From Prosopocoilus inquinatus (Eukaryota; Arthropoda; Insecta; Coleoptera; Lucanidae): a stretch of 64,000 nt of DNA. The number at the start of each line of letters is the position of its first letter. The stretch's first letter is position 1. The notes beneath the pieces were generated by a model. The model worked only from the letters and a program-made list of their open reading frames with translations, ran no database searches and had not been told where the DNA came from. Below, piece after piece: positions 1-12,010 of this stretch. The stretch covers positions 5,704,001 to 5,768,000 of the forward strand of contig CM069876.1 of the NCBI GenBank assembly GCA_036172665.1. Direction: 5' to 3'. Both the position numbers and the translations under genes were made by a program.

Positions 1-460
1 ATAGTATAATAGTATAACTCCGCTTTTCGTAACTCCGCAAACGGATGGACGCAAAGGAACACCGAAAAAGTGTTCCCTGGTGTCCAAAAAGTAAATTAAC
101 TCCAGATTTTTATCAGTGTATTTAATACCAGTGTCTTTTACGGGATGTAATTAGATAAACTTCGGGAAAGCATCAGTTATGATAAAACGTAGGAATTGCT
201 GGTTTTGGGTTTAACAAAAGTGATTATTCTGATGAAAATGAAACATACAGAACAATATTGGCGTTTTTTTTGGGGGGACTGGATGCAAGGATTCGCGCCG
301 TTTACCTGAATTTGTTTTTGTCACACAGTTTTTAACGTATTTTGCTATGAAACGTCTCATACGGGAAACCAATAATTACAAGTTTACATATTGTGAATGG
401 CCTGTATTTTTGGAAAAACTGTAAATATTACTTGATTTAAAATATCGAATTATAATCATT
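1..460. other. No recognisable gene
   Basis: AT-rich sequence with no convincing open frame. A short alternating AT/G run stands at the very start. Nothing here can be assigned to a gene or to a repeat seen elsewhere in the window. Confidence 0.6.
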
Positions 461-697
461 TCAGCAAAATTTTGTCTTATAAATATTTCTACATTCATGA
501 CATTTCGTGACCACTGAAAAATCTTTTAATTTGCTGATATCATCAATCTCAATATGAGCACGTACAAATGATTTAGGTTCAATAATTGCGTCACCCAGAT
601 TAGTTATAATAACAGGAACCGAAATTGGTTTACTTTCAAGTTCTAACGTGTTAGCCGCACTTTCTGAAATGAGAAGACTGGCTGCCGAAATCGACAA
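461..697 (-). pseudogene. Retropepsin-like fragment of an LTR retrotransposon relic
   Basis: The open minus-strand frame encodes 78 residues. It contains a serine/alanine-rich start followed by LISESAANTLEL, then a Gly-Asp loop and an alternating hydrophobic stretch. This resembles the segment after the catalytic Asp of retropepsins in insect Ty3/gypsy-like polyproteins, where an LI-S/R-ES stretch follows DTGS. The catalytic DTG itself is not intact here. The fragment lies downstream, in minus orientation, of the gag-like frames at 808-1420, which is the order expected for gag then protease. It is broken and cannot be functional. The assignment rests on pattern only; a profile search against retropepsin families would settle it. 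Confidence 0.4.
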
Positions 698-807
698 AGC
701 ATTTCATTTATTTATTTTTTTAATAAGAAATATTTAGTGCAATATTGTCTTTATTTCCGATAAAATTTATATATTTTTTTTATTCCAACGCACGTGAAAT
801 AATTTTT

Positions 808-1420
808 TTAAGCTATTTTCTGTTTGAGCAATATGCAGGTGCCCTTTACGGATCGGAAACAATAACATATCAGGCGTGTGACATCATTGTGTTTAACAGA
901 TGAAGTTGCCCTGGTTGTTTGTTTTGTTAAATTTCTGTTGGTATGAATAAATCGTAAATGAGTGGCAAGGACGTATGGACCCATAATACGTGCCGCAGAG
1001 GCCATAAATTCCCGTCTACATATCGTCAATATTAAATTAAATAAAAGGCGTGTGAAGTACATATTCATAAAGAGATTCATTCGATTGTGGTTTACAGGAT
1101 ATGAGTTTCTGCAATAATCTCTGTATATCGCGTTTGGGATGACAATTTCTCTGAAGCCTAGCATTTCATTCTTCCTATGTTAACAAACACATTACACACT
1201 AAACCATGCCTTAGCGGTACCCTTCAATTTATCAATGCTAAATGAAAAATTATTTTATCATTCCACCCATGTATCAGGGCGAACTCATTAACAGAGTTTA
1301 ACCACTGATTCGCATCATGTATTACACAGTTGAACTCAGAAATAATATTCATGGCCATAGAAACGTTACTTACGCCAAATGTCCTTTTCGACCAACCTCT
1401 CAATTCCCCGATTACCATCG
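808..1420 (-). pseudogene. Decayed gag-like region of an LTR retrotransposon
   Basis: Minus-strand frames 1224-1418 and 808-1164 hold pieces resembling the capsid region of insect Ty3/gypsy-like gag. A segment ending in GWNDKIIFHLALIN is followed, in another frame, by KLKGTAKAWF, the common 'leucine-lysine-x-G-x-A-x-x-W' pattern of such gags. The shift between frames and several stops mark it as dead. A GC-richer upstream part (1420-1690) has an open frame on the same strand that may be the eroded N-terminal portion but has no recognisable motif. No LTRs could be assigned with certainty. Confidence 0.45.
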
Positions 1421-1799
1421 CAGTGCCAAATTGCGAAACGCTTCAGCAAAAGCACCTCCAGCTGCAGCCGAAAGGGTTTCTCTCCTTTCTTGCGATCAAC
1501 TCCTATCACCACCCTGGAGTTGCTGCCACCCTCAAGGATTCGCTCCGGTTTGTCGAGCGAAAACGTTGACATCGTTCACACGTTCGGCCATCCAATTCAA
1601 CCATGGTGCGACCATGCAGATTCATTGCGGCTCGATATCGTTCCCAAGTCACCTTTACCAAGTTTTCTCGCCCGTCAGATGTTTACGGCGTAAATCCCTT
1701 ATTCCGCTGTCGATACATCGCAATAAATACGGCTCACAAAGCACGGAGCACAATCCCACTTCTGATGTTAGAAAACCACAAATGTAATACATAAATAAT

Positions 1800-2206
1800 T
1801 GCTTTATTAGTACAAATAACTTTTAGTAGATTTGGAAAAAACAATTGGATATTTTTAAGACGAAATACAAAGTGTTGCCAGTTGCTGAGTCTTGATTCGA
1901 CTGCCCAAGGCTTGAATTGTCATCCGCACTAGCTGACGCTTTCTGCTGCCTCAGCGTCTGCCTCTTCTCACACGCTGGTACTTCCCCGGCGAATCTTATC
2001 GCAACTATGCTAGCCACACAGTTTCTCACAATCTTTTCTAAAAAATCAGCATTATTGACGTTTACATATAATAATTATCGCAAATTTAATTTTTGTCTTA
2101 AATTCATGCATAAAAATATAATTGTGTAGATGTGAAAACGGTGCGAAAAAGCAAATTCTTAAAAGTCCTAATTTTTTTGCATACGGAGAGGTTAGTAACA
2201 TAATTG
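1800..2206. other. No recognisable gene
   Basis: AT-rich sequence between the gag-like relic and the first copy of the ~400-bp direct duplication. I see no supported feature. Confidence 0.5.
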
Positions 2207-2604
2207 TTGGCTAGTTTTTTTTTTGTTTAAATATTATCGGCAAACAATATTATCTGAGGACGGAGTTACAATAAACATTCACTCACCATTGGTTAGGTCT
2301 CTCATTCCTAATGTTCTTTCTTTCTTTCTCGCTTCCCTGACCGCAACAGTCGCTGAAGGTAAACGTCCTAGCCTCGGGGCATCGCATTCCAATTCGATAA
2401 GGACCATGCAAATTATAAGTAACCCTTTACGAGTATCTATTCAGTAAAATGGAACAGTCCACTCACCGGGGCCGCTTTCTCGGCCTCACCTGCTCCAGCG
2501 GCGAATCTAGAAGCTGTAGTTGCCTCAGGATGATATTGGACACTGGAGAAGTCATCCTCGCACGTTGACTTCTTATCTTCGCATGCATTAACCCTCATAT
2601 TCAC
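2207..2604. repeat. Direct repeat D, copy 1
   Basis: About 400 bp that recurs in the same orientation at 3822-4222. Both copies begin with TTGGCTAG followed by a T-run and end near GCATGCATTAACCC. The shared block is clearly GC-richer towards its right side than the surroundings. On the minus strand it contains an 89-bp open segment (2555 down to 2467) that starts with ATG and ends exactly at a GTGAGT splice-donor-like site. The corresponding segment in copy 2 is also 89 bp and ends at GTAAGT. The unit may be a tandem duplication including a short exon, or part of an unrecognised mobile element. Confidence 0.75.
2467..2555 (-). other. Candidate short first exon (copy 1), function unknown
   Basis: The minus strand reads ATG then 28 further codons plus two bases, ending at a GTGAGT donor-like hexamer (2466-2461). 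The peptide begins MTSPVSNIILRQLQLLDSPL. The duplicate at 4173-4085 keeps the same length and frame. About nine of thirty residues differ between the copies, most of the nucleotide changes being non-synonymous, which argues against strong constraint on both. No downstream exon was identified. It could be chance within a repeat. Confidence 0.2.
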
Positions 2605-3250
2605 CTGTGGATACAAAACCCACCCCTCCCGATGGATATTAGCATACCTTGCCTCCCGAGCATACGTTCTCAGGATCAGTTGATGCACCGACTGCGTGAG
2701 TGTCAAGCACCACTCCGTACCAGTCCAATAACATCATCATGTCAGACCTTTCTGGATAGCTCAATGCCATCACCTGGTCAGGAATGCAATCAACCGAATT
2801 CCCACTCACAAAGAATGCAGAATACGGGTAATAGCTTTGCCGGTACCATGCTCTTCATCGGCGCTGCTTGCACGCCGCGGCAAGAGCCCCGATACCGTAT
2901 GCTGGTGCACGGTAGCATTCTCTGGCAACACCCCGGATCGCGTCCCGGACAATATTCTGCTACCAGAATACCTCCGCCTAACTCATGACTCATGACCCTC
3001 AAACCGTATTGCCAATCGTGAGAATGTACCGCCCTAACACTTCTGCCAGAACATACCATCACAGGTCATATTCTACAGACACCCCATGAACTAGATCATG
3101 CCCGGCAACACACCGCGGCCACTCCGTATATCACCAGGCCCAACCGTGGCCCCGATTACCGACACGTTTCGCCTTCCGCGAAGCCCTTGGGAGACTGTCG
3201 TCTCTGCCGTTTCTTTTCAGCCAAGACTAAACACACGTCCCCATATCATA
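2605..3250 (-). other. GC-richer segment with an unidentified coding-like frame
   Basis: This segment is noticeably richer in G+C than the rest of the window. The minus strand is open from about 2853 to 2638 without an ATG at its start (about 70 codons). It includes a stretch rich in Met, Leu, Tyr and Asp around MMMLLDWYGVV, and an overlapping frame at 3062-2790 is also open. I do not recognise a family. The composition suggests old coding sequence, either host-derived or from a decayed mobile element related to the flanking direct repeats. Confidence 0.25.
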
Positions 3251-3821
3251 TTACCAAACTAATAACGTAAACAAATATGCTAGTGCTTCAGAGATATCTC
3301 GAGAATGCATAAACTTTCTTAAATTCTAAACTTGTAAAATAAATAACTACAACATAATATATAATAATTTTCTTCTCTGACTGTTGGTAGACATAACGAG
3401 AAAGAAAACACCTGTTGGTCGCTATCCGCATAAGTTATAGATTTTTGACCACCAAAATTACGGTTTTTTCCCACTGTGCGCCGTTGACATTCATAGTGTC
3501 ACCACAAAAATAATCGGCGTAACCTTGACTACTCATCGTATTACATCTGATAATTTTTGCACCAACGTGTAGTTTACATCTCGACTCTTGAAGTTAAACT
3601 TCCTAAAATGTTTATTATTCAAATAGACTCGCTGCTGTAAGATTATTTCCAGTTAATGCAGATTGTGCAAGTTTCTGCGAACGCAGCACAATTTAAAATA
3701 GCCTCGTCAATTATAGTCGCAGCAATTATTATTATTCATGGCGATCATTTAAGGCCAACGCACACTTAATCGCATCGCACCGCAAAAATGCTCAAGCAAT
3801 CGCTTCGTCTATTTTATATTA
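3251..3821. other. No recognisable gene
   Basis: AT-rich spacer between the GC-richer block and direct repeat D copy 2. No supported feature. Confidence 0.5.
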
Positions 3822-4222
3822 TTGGCTAGATTTTTTTTGTTTAAATATTATAGACACATATTATTATCTGAGGAAGGAGTTACAATAAACATTCACTCAC
3901 CATTGGTTAGGTCTCTCATTCCCAATGTTCTTTCTTTCTTTCCTTCTCGCTTCACTGATCGCAACAGGCGCTTAGGGCAAACGTCTTAGCTTCCGGACAT
4001 CGCATTCCAATTCGATAAGGACCATGCAAATTATAAGTAACCCTTTACGAGTATCTATTCAGTAAAATGGAACATTCCACTTACCGGGGCCGTCTTCCCG
4101 GCCCCACCCACTCCAGCGGCGAATCTAGAAGCTGTAGCTCCTTCACAATGATATCGGACACGGGAGAAGCCATCGTCGCACGTTTACTTCTTGTCTTCGC
4201 ATGCATTAACCCCCACATTCCC
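3822..4222. repeat. Direct repeat D, copy 2
   Basis: Second copy of the ~400-bp unit at 2207-2604, in the same orientation, with scattered substitutions and small indels. Its minus strand carries an 89-bp ATG-initiated open segment (4173-4085) that ends at a GTAAGT donor-like site. The peptide begins MASPVSDIIVKELQLLDSPL. Confidence 0.75.
4085..4173 (-). other. Candidate short first exon (copy 2), function unknown
   Basis: Counterpart of the 2467-2555 segment: identical length, same reading frame, and a consensus GTAAGT donor immediately after it (4084-4079). No other exon is recognised. The candidate rests only on the preserved length, frame and donor in both copies. Confidence 0.2.
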
Positions 4223-4722
4223 CATCGCTTAGCCAAATTGAGACATCCTGTATATTTCAAAATTTTTGTAATTAAATTATGCGCAACTTGAAAAGACGAA
4301 ATTTTTGTATAATACATTTTTTTTGGTATATTCGGCAGGAACAGCATTATAAAAGAGAACTGAGGGAATTCAGAATTATAAAAATCTGATAAAAGGAAAC
4401 GTGAATAGGATTTGATTTGACACGCGTATATTTATAGAGTCGCAAGGAAATTTGCCAGTAAATACTTTCTGCATTCGTGGTGTTGAAAGCACAGGGAAGA
4501 TTGATCGATCGACGAGTTTGAAAATAAATACATAGCATGCGGAAAAAACAATTAAATGTTCTTCAAAATAAAATCGTTTTCATTTTTTATCCGTTTAATA
4601 ATTTATTTATTTATGAATAGTTTTACAAAAGCAATTTTCATTTATTGTCGTTGTGGTTGCAAACAAGGTTTAGGGTTTAGGGCTCTTCGGAAAAATAATG
4701 AGGAATCACACAAGAAATCTGC
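4223..4722. other. No recognisable gene
   Basis: AT-rich sequence between direct repeat D copy 2 and repeat C copy 1. I see nothing in it. Confidence 0.5.
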
Positions 4723-6048
4723 TATACGCATGTCTCTAAACCTATGTCTTTAATTGAAACCACAAATAGTGGTCAGGAAAAGAAGCAAAATTTGTTATAC
4801 AACTGTTGGTTAGATAGCAATAATAACGCAGATAAAAATTATTTTACTTTTTCATAGAAATTGTTTGAGTGTCGTTGAATGCAGCTTCAATGATCCGGCG
4901 GAACTTGGTTTTCAACTATTCTCCGGCGTTCGAGGCCATAAAACCGCAGACCATGACCTAATGCACAGATATTGTACTTAAGGCAGGTCAAGTATCGCGT
5001 TTTTTGTTAATTTTAAAAGCAGATAAATTTTGTAACCAGGTTAAGTTCTTAATAGTTTAAAATATTCTGTGCGTGTTGCATTAATTGTTGATTAGTTTTG
5101 TGCTAATCCGTACTTTAACAGTTAAATTTAAAAAAATCAATCTAAAAATAATCGAAAAAGTGGAAATTCTTACATCATATTAATTTATAAATTGCCAATT
5201 TACAATGTCGATTACTAATGTTTATTGTATTTGTTCAGCAAAAATTTATTTGTTTCTTTATTAAAACTAGGCGCTGCACTAGGCGAGAGTTTTTTATGTC
5301 TTTATTGGTTTAAGGCGACGCAGAAATTCAGGTTCAATATTATCTTTATAAGAACATGTGTTTTGTGTTGGAATGTGAACAATTAATAAAATACTTCGAT
5401 TGAGAGCTAGCGAAGTTATTCAATCACTTATTTTGAAACCATAGATTATTGTGTGCACAGGCAATCGAATTTATTTAAATTTTTTATCGTACTCATACTT
5501 CAATTTGTGCTTTCCGTTTTTATAATAAGAATAGTTTCTGCTCTTGCAATACTTATTCTGCAGCTATTAGTGCGATAATTAAAAAATGATTTCAAGCATT
5601 TTCAACGCAGTCACAAAACTAGCGTACGAAGATGTTTAATTACTTCAGCAAAAATCTAACGAAGATTAGGTACTTGTTTTTACCATAATTGTTATTTTCT
5701 ATTACAAAGAGGTGCGTAAACAAACGTTCTTACTTATCGCATGTTGAAAGTACAAATAAACATGCCGATGTCCGCAAGTCGGATTCATATTCGTATACAA
5801 TAAGACCTTGACCGGGTTCTTCTAAACGCAAATAACAAGTTTTATTGCGGTTTATTGCTTTTATCGGAATAAATTGCTGAAGCAAGTCGTTAACCAAGCA
5901 GAGGTTTCAAAAAAGGGATTACGCTCGCTTGTGATAGGTCAGTTTTTTATTTTTGAGTAAAAAATTTCAGATTTTGAAAATTAATCTCTTATGTAATGAG
6001 GAACTTACAAGTTTCATTTAAAGACAGAGGTTTTGAGACACCCGGTAT
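4723..6048 (+). mobile_element. Family C non-autonomous TIR element, copy 1
   Basis: About 1.3 kb that is collinear with 53793-55098. The ends are inverted: the left end reads CTAAACCTATGTCTTTAATT and the reverse complement of the right end reads CAAAACCTCTGTCTTTAAAT, each preceded by a TA(C) terminus. This fits a TA-targeting Tc1/mariner-type non-autonomous element. No transposase frame is present. The left terminus is somewhat eroded in this copy. Confidence 0.7.
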
Positions 6049-6155
6049 AGGAAAGAAATATTTACGAAATTTAACTGATTGTGATGTCTTTCTGAATATT
6101 ATATTATGATGTACTACTATTATTGTTTTCTACGTTAAAAGTAATATGTAATTAG

Positions 6156-6689
6156 CAGGCCTAGGCGCATTTTAGGCGGAAGGTTTCGTTAAATATACGA
6201 GGAACTGCTAATATGCTGAAGCGATCATAGTCGGAAAAGTTGTAATCTTTAACGCGTCTGGCCTGTAACAACAAAATAATAAACCAGTCGAAGCCCGAGA
6301 AGTCTATGCGGCACGCAGTAACCACTACAGTTCTGGTCGACTGGATATAAAAACTTGTTTACACAACCGATTCATTCCGAAATAAACTCGCATTCTTTTT
6401 GCAGTGACGGCGCAATAATTGATATGAATTAAATGTATTATGCCAGTCTTTTTAAAAGTTACATTAAAGAATTATAATGTTTTCATACTTATTAATTTGA
6501 AAGAAACTATAAAGGCAGTTATGATGCACACGTAATTTACATCCAAACGGTTGCTTCTGATGCAATGGCGCGAGGGTACGAGTGCCTCGGGCATAAAAGC
6601 CGTTCAGCGGCGACGTTGAAATCTACGCCGCTGCTTTGTTTATCTTTATACTGGTTTTTACCAGATATCCTAGGAATGTCCGACCCTTG
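6156..6689 (+). mobile_element. hAT-like non-autonomous element B, copy 1
   Basis: A 534-bp element flanked by an exact 8-bp direct repeat, GTAATTAG (6148-6155 and 6690-6697). It begins CAGGCCTAGGCGC and ends GTCCGACCCTTG, so the termini are CA...TG with weak inverted similarity. A second copy of 535 bp is at 40584-41118 with its own imperfect 8-bp duplication. An 8-bp duplication plus a CAG-type end is the hAT signature. There is no coding capacity. Internal GGATATAAAAAC and AATAAA strings give it a superficial LTR look. Confidence 0.75.
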
Positions 6690-6697
6690 GTAATTAG

Positions 6698-7232
6698 AAT
6701 TAGTGTAGGTGTCTTTATGGTGATTTATTAAAATAACAATAATTTGGTTTCTAAAGTAGTTACAACTTTTAAGACTAGATGAAGACGATAGTTCGTTAAA
6801 ATTTGTCAGAACGAGTTGTACACAAGATCATTTTAAAATTATTTACGTACTGCAGCGCTACAAAAAAATTTATCCGATCATTTGTTAGTTCAAATTAACG
6901 TGAAATTTATTTTTTAAATTAAACATATAATATTTAAACAAGTCAGTTGAAATATCAATGGCAATATAATTTCAAATTAATTCGCCGGCGCGCGTGAATA
7001 CACGTGGAAAAACATTCAATTAAATTTTTGTGCATTAATACATGCGCGCACCAAATTAGAACTTAAAATATCATTTATTCGTAATTAACAATTTTCAAAT
7101 GCAAGTTCAAATAAACGCAGAAAATTTAATTAGTAAAATTAAATTAAAAAGAACTTCTTTGTTAAGTTACTCTCTGCTTCATCCTCGGCAGATGGTCAAT
7201 AGTGTAGGACTCCTCATTAACTATGTACGTAC
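6698..7232. other. No recognisable gene
   Basis: AT-rich sequence between element B copy 1 and the foldback element. No supported feature. Confidence 0.5.
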
Positions 7233-9314
7233 ATACACTGTGTCCACATTTCGATGCTCACCATTGGTATCTCGATTATTAGAAGACATAGAGCAACGGT
7301 TAAATGGGGAATGTTTTGCAGAATTCAATGCTCGCAACAAATCTCATTTCAAATTCACCATAACTTTTTTAAATTTTAAGATAATTTAAGAAAACCAACA
7401 TTTGACGATTTCAATATTTCTCAATAACTCGATAACACCTGATGTGACCTCTTTTAAATTTTTACATTGTTCAGACACTTTTTTAAGACAAACTTTTTGA
7501 TGCAAACAGAAGCCTCCGATTGTCATTTGTTCTCAAGTTATTAGAGCTAACTTTTGTTTTTCATATGGCACCCATATTAGGTTTTTGGTTAGTTAGATAG
7601 TCTTTAAACAGAGCTTTTCAACGATGTATAACATATCCGATTTTTTTTTTATTTTTAGGGGAGATATTAAGAAAAACTTAAACTAATCCTAGTATATGTG
7701 CTAATATGGGTGCCACATAAAAAACAAAAGTTAGCCCTAATAACTTGAAAACAAATGACAATCGCAGGATTCTGTTTGCTTCAAAAACTTTGTCTTAAAA
7801 AAGTGTCTGAACAATGTAAAAATTTAAAAGAGGTCACATCAGGTGTTATCCAGTTATTGAGTTCTTATCTCCACAATCGATGTCAAGCTGTCGCCCTTAA
7901 TAACACTTTTTAGAATTTTCAGCCCATCACATGCGGTACGCCCCAGGGTTCCATTATTGGTCCTCTGTTATTTGTCCTATATACTGCCGATTTACATTCT
8001 AAATTAAACTGTAATTGGCATTGTTACGCTGATGACACACAAATTTATTTTCACTTCAATTCAGCCGATCTGGTGACCACTGAGAAAATTATCAATGAAA
8101 ATTTGAAACATTTGCTCGCTGTGTCTACAGATCATTCCCTGCATTTAAACGATAATAAATCTCAGGCTATTGTCTTTGGAAAAAATCGCTTAAGTGTTGC
8201 AGAAAACTTACAAATTTTCATTGATTCTCATAAACTTTCATTTTTAGAGTGTGTCAATAATCTTGGTCTCATTTTTGATTCACATTTACGATTTACGCAA
8301 CATGTTAATAAATTAACACGAAAATCTTTTGGAATTTTAAAGTGTTTATATACCAATAAACATTTTTTAAATAAATCTCTACGTATACAATTGTGTGAAA
8401 CACTAATTTTATCTAGATTTAATTATGGTGATGTTGTTTACGGTCCGTGTCTTGACTTATCTTCTGCTAACAGAATTCAAAAAATTCAAAATGCGTGTCT
8501 GAGATTCATTTTAACTGAAAACCACGTGATCAGGTGAGCTGTAAATTGTCTGAAGCTAGATGGTTAAGTATGACAGATAGAAGAGCTTTACATATGGGTT
8601 GCTTAGTGCATAAAGTAATGTTATCGTCTACTCCGTATTACTTAAAATCTCTACTTATAACTCGAAGTGACCTACATGAAGTCAATTTGAGACGTACGAG
8701 CTTACTTGACACTCCGATCCACTCCACCTCCTCTTTCGAACGGTCTTTTTCGTTTTCTGGGACTAAGTTGTACAATTCACTGCCTAAGCAACTTCGTTCT
8801 CAGTCTTTAGTACAATTTAAAAGAAACTTAAAAATAAGATTATCAGCCAGTAAACAGTGACCAACAGGTAAAGAATTACCTTTAATTGTTGTATTATTTT
8901 GTTCAGCAAGTTACATTTATTTATGCCTTACATTATTTATGCCTTACATTTATTTAAACCTTTATATCGTTTTCTTGCTTCGTATTTCTTGTTTTCAGCA
9001 TATGTATTCACTTATTTTTTTTTATACCCTACTTGTATATGATTAGGATGTTGGTTGAGTGGTCGAGCAGCATTTTGCTGAACTCCGCCAACAGAAATAA
9101 AGCCTTATTATTATTATTATTATTATTAATATTGAAATTGTCAAATTTTGGTTTTCTTAAATTATCTTAAAATTTAAAAAAAGTTATGGTGAATTTGAAA
9201 TGAGATTTGTTGCAAGCATTGAATTCTGCAAAACGTTCCCCATTGAATCGTCGCTCTGTGTCTTCTAATAACCGAGATGCCAATGGTGAGCATCAAAATG
9301 TGGACACAGTGTAT
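7233..9314. mobile_element. Palindromic (foldback) element interrupted by a retrotransposon
   Basis: The left arm (about 7233-7578) is the inverted complement of 7702-7861 followed by 9128-9314, with a spacer of about 120 bp at 7579-7701. The outer ends are ATACACTGTGTCCACAT on the left and its complement on the right. The right arm is split by 1.27 kb of non-LTR retrotransposon (7862-9127). Without that insertion the element would be about 0.8 kb. It has no coding capacity. Confidence 0.8.
7862..9127 (+). pseudogene. 5'-truncated non-LTR retrotransposon, reverse transcriptase 3' half
   Basis: From about 7866 the plus strand reads SYLHNRCQ, then a G-TPQGSIIGPLLF motif, then the catalytic box as CYADDTQIYF. 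These are motifs of the jockey/CR1/I-type reverse transcriptase palm. The frame has one internal stop near 7911 and shifts near 8530. The two open parts are 8073-8537 and 8534-8860. The thumb and C-terminal region follow, and the copy ends with a short 3' UTR, AATAAA and a (TTA)n tail at about 9108-9127. It starts abruptly within the reverse transcriptase, typical of 5' truncation during target-primed reverse transcription. It is inserted in the right arm of a foldback element. Confidence 0.85.
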
Positions 9315-9422
9315 ATTCTTTGCCCTCGACCATCATAATTTAGTATTAGACCATTACGGTTAAGATTTACTGGAAACCGCAAATTTATAATTTGTACAAC
9401 AGAGATTTGTATGTAAAGCCTC

Positions 9423-9990
9423 GTGCTTAATTCACACGAACATGAATGTTGTGAACGTCAATGGAAACGCGAACGCAAATTAGAACGTGACGTGAAAAAC
9501 ATGATGAGATGCACTCTGTACCTACCTGTTTCGCTACTAAAAGACATTGCAACTATTATTATAGCAGAACCTCTAGCAGACATTATAAATATATCATTCG
9601 AGAGTGTTATCTTTCCAAATAAATTAAAGGAAACAATAATTATTTATCTAACCATTTTATAAAAATGTCTAATTATAGACCAGTAGCATACTAACTAATT
9701 TATCGAAAATATTTAAGAAGATAATACATACTAGTATAGAAAATTTTCTGTCTGCACAAAATATTAACTTGTCGACAAAGTCGTTATCACAAAGGTCGTT
9801 CAACTGCAACAACAATTTATCAAATTATTTCCCTCATACTGGAGGCTTTCAATGATGGAGATCTTCTAATGGGAATGTTCATGGATCCATCTGAAGTATT
9901 CGATAGTGATGATCACCACAAACTAGAAAAAATGGGATTTCGGGGAAAAATTTTAGAACTTTTAAAATCAATATTTTCAAAACAGAAGGC
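9423..9990 (+). pseudogene. Highly decayed reverse transcriptase fragment
   Basis: The open segment 9423-9662 ends with PLADIINISF...FPNKLKE, the 'LA...N.S...G.FP..lK' region ahead of reverse transcriptase motif 1. The next 300 bases, over several frames, hold NYRPV-, LSKIFKKI- and MGMFMDPSEVFDS-like strings, matching the order of palm motifs (an F.DLS.AFD block in degraded form). Frameshifts and substitutions make it a relic. It is a different family from the neighbouring 7862-9127 copy. Confidence 0.65.
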
Positions 9991-11850
9991 ATAGTGCGAC
10001 GCACACTGTGCCCAAGACACGGCAAAAATCAAAATGTTAAAATGAAGGTAGACGAAAAGAAACTTAATAAATATTAGATCAGGAGTTAATTTATTATTTA
10101 TCGTAAAAAGAGGGTAAGTACCTTTTGAAATTATCGAGTAAGTGCTAGACAAAGTGTCATATTAATTATTATATCATTATACTCGCCATATATGCATCGC
10201 AACATTGTTAATTATATTTTTCTTCTGAAGTGAGTTTGTTCAAAACTGAACTGTGTAATCAAATACGGAAGGAATGTTTAATTAATCGTTTCACCTATTA
10301 TTATTTTTTTTGTGTTCAATAGTTTAGAAATAATCGTACAAATCATACAAATATTTTACACCTGTTATATCTTTTTGATGAAACTTTTTGTTTAGTAATT
10401 CCGAATATCACCTGTTGGAGACCTATGTTTAAATGTTCTATACACTTTGTGTTTTCATAATAAAACTTAAAAGCTTGCGCGTTTTTGCGCCACTCTGACT
10501 TTTATTTATTATTTGTTGTAGGTCACTTCGTGGAATTTTCTCGACATGAAAATCATATTTTTCCAAAAATCGATGAAAAATGAATTTTAAAGAATTTAAA
10601 CAAACTAGAAAACTTTAGCAATTGTGTCAAATTTAAGAAAAGAAAAAAATATGGAACATTTCTTTCAACAGAGGAGTCATAATTACAGAAGAAGAATTGA
10701 TGAAAATGCTCCGATCAAACATGTGAGATAAATACATACACATTCAGGAATTGGAAGTTGCAGCAATATTTTATCCTTTCTCTGCTACTTTCTATACGGA
10801 GTGTAAAATAAATTCTATTATAGACTGAGGATAAAAGTCTGGCACACCCTAAATATTTGCTAAACTATTTTGTTTTTACAAGAACGCTCGAACTCGATTC
10901 CTACATTGCAGGTTATTTATTTTCAATCAATCATTGGGGTACAATATAAATTTCTTTTTTCGTAATAAATCTCCATTTTCATTTTTATTTACCTAGTGTT
11001 TTAATAAATATTTAATTTGAATGAAGTAAATTAAATAAATATGAAATTATTGCCCGTTCACTATTAAACAGTGAAACGATGCATTTTTGACATTGTTATT
11101 GACATTGACATTTTAGTCCAATATTTTGTTAGTCACACTGCACCTGCATTTATCTTTAATAATTTCCTTTGAAGAGACAGTGAAAATTTTCTCACATTTC
11201 ATGATAATGAGCGTTGATGTGATAATCTGCATTCAAAATACTTCATATATTTGTTTTGTTTCTTTATTAATACTTGAATATTTGTTTCAAAAAGATTCTT
11301 ATCTGACTATAATTTTTTTTTGTAGTTGTACATAGAAAAATATGCCCGCTTGGAATTCGTAATAAAAGTATTAAAGAAAATAAAGCTGTTTTAGTACCCT
11401 AATGGTACGCCACTGTACAAATAAGTGAACTGAAATGTAGATTTATAGTTAACTTTTCTGTCCGAGCATTTTTGCAAAAAGAAAATATTTTCGGAAATAT
11501 TTACTTTACCAGACTTTTTCTTCACATTTTATGTATTGTCTTATCGTTCCTAAAACGAAAAAGTACTTTTCGAATTTTTATATTTTTCATGTATATTTTT
11601 ACGTAATATAATTATTTTTAATGAAAAAAATTTTTAATAATTTTGTCCAATTTTTTTATTAGTACTCAGTAACACTGTGCGACGCAATAAACAGTGAAAG
11701 CCAAGAACTACACTCGTCATGGGGATATACAGCCTGTCCACCGAGTGCGGCGGTATTCTCTACCGTCTAAAATATACAAGATAGATAAGAAATACACACG
11801 AGCTGAGGTGTAACTCAGTCAGCTCTATTTTCTAAAATTATATTTGGTTA
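9991..11850. other. AT-rich stretch without recognisable gene
   Basis: I see no coding frame of note, only short T- and A-runs. The 1.9 kb holds nothing I can assign to a family present elsewhere in the window. Confidence 0.5.
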
Positions 11851-12010
11851 TACAGGATGTTCAGGAACTGAGAGCCATACCAAAGGTTTAAATTTTTAAA
11901 ATGGAATACCCAGTATATTTTTACATATTTCGAAAGTACGCGTAATGAGTAGGTAATAACCAAAACTAATGTAATGCGTAATGAGTAGGTAATAACCAAA
12001 AATTCACTGT
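11851..12010 (+). repeat. Possible TIR-element end with a short tandem duplication
   Basis: TACAGGATGTTCAGGAACTG at about 11854 has the TA-CAGG(A/G)TG look of the many TA-flanked elements here, but no matching right end was found. Close by, a 25-bp string starting GCGTAATGAGTAGG is repeated at about 11939 and 11974. Confidence 0.35.

Noticed and set aside
2207..4222. Direct repeats D as the two LTRs of the gag/protease relic
   Set aside because: Both copies lie on the same side (upstream in minus orientation) of the gag-like region, and the sequence between them does not look like pol.
6156..6689. Solo LTR interpretation of element B
   Set aside because: It has TATA and AATAAA strings, but the ends are CA...TG rather than TG...CA and both copies have 8-bp, not 4-6-bp, duplications.
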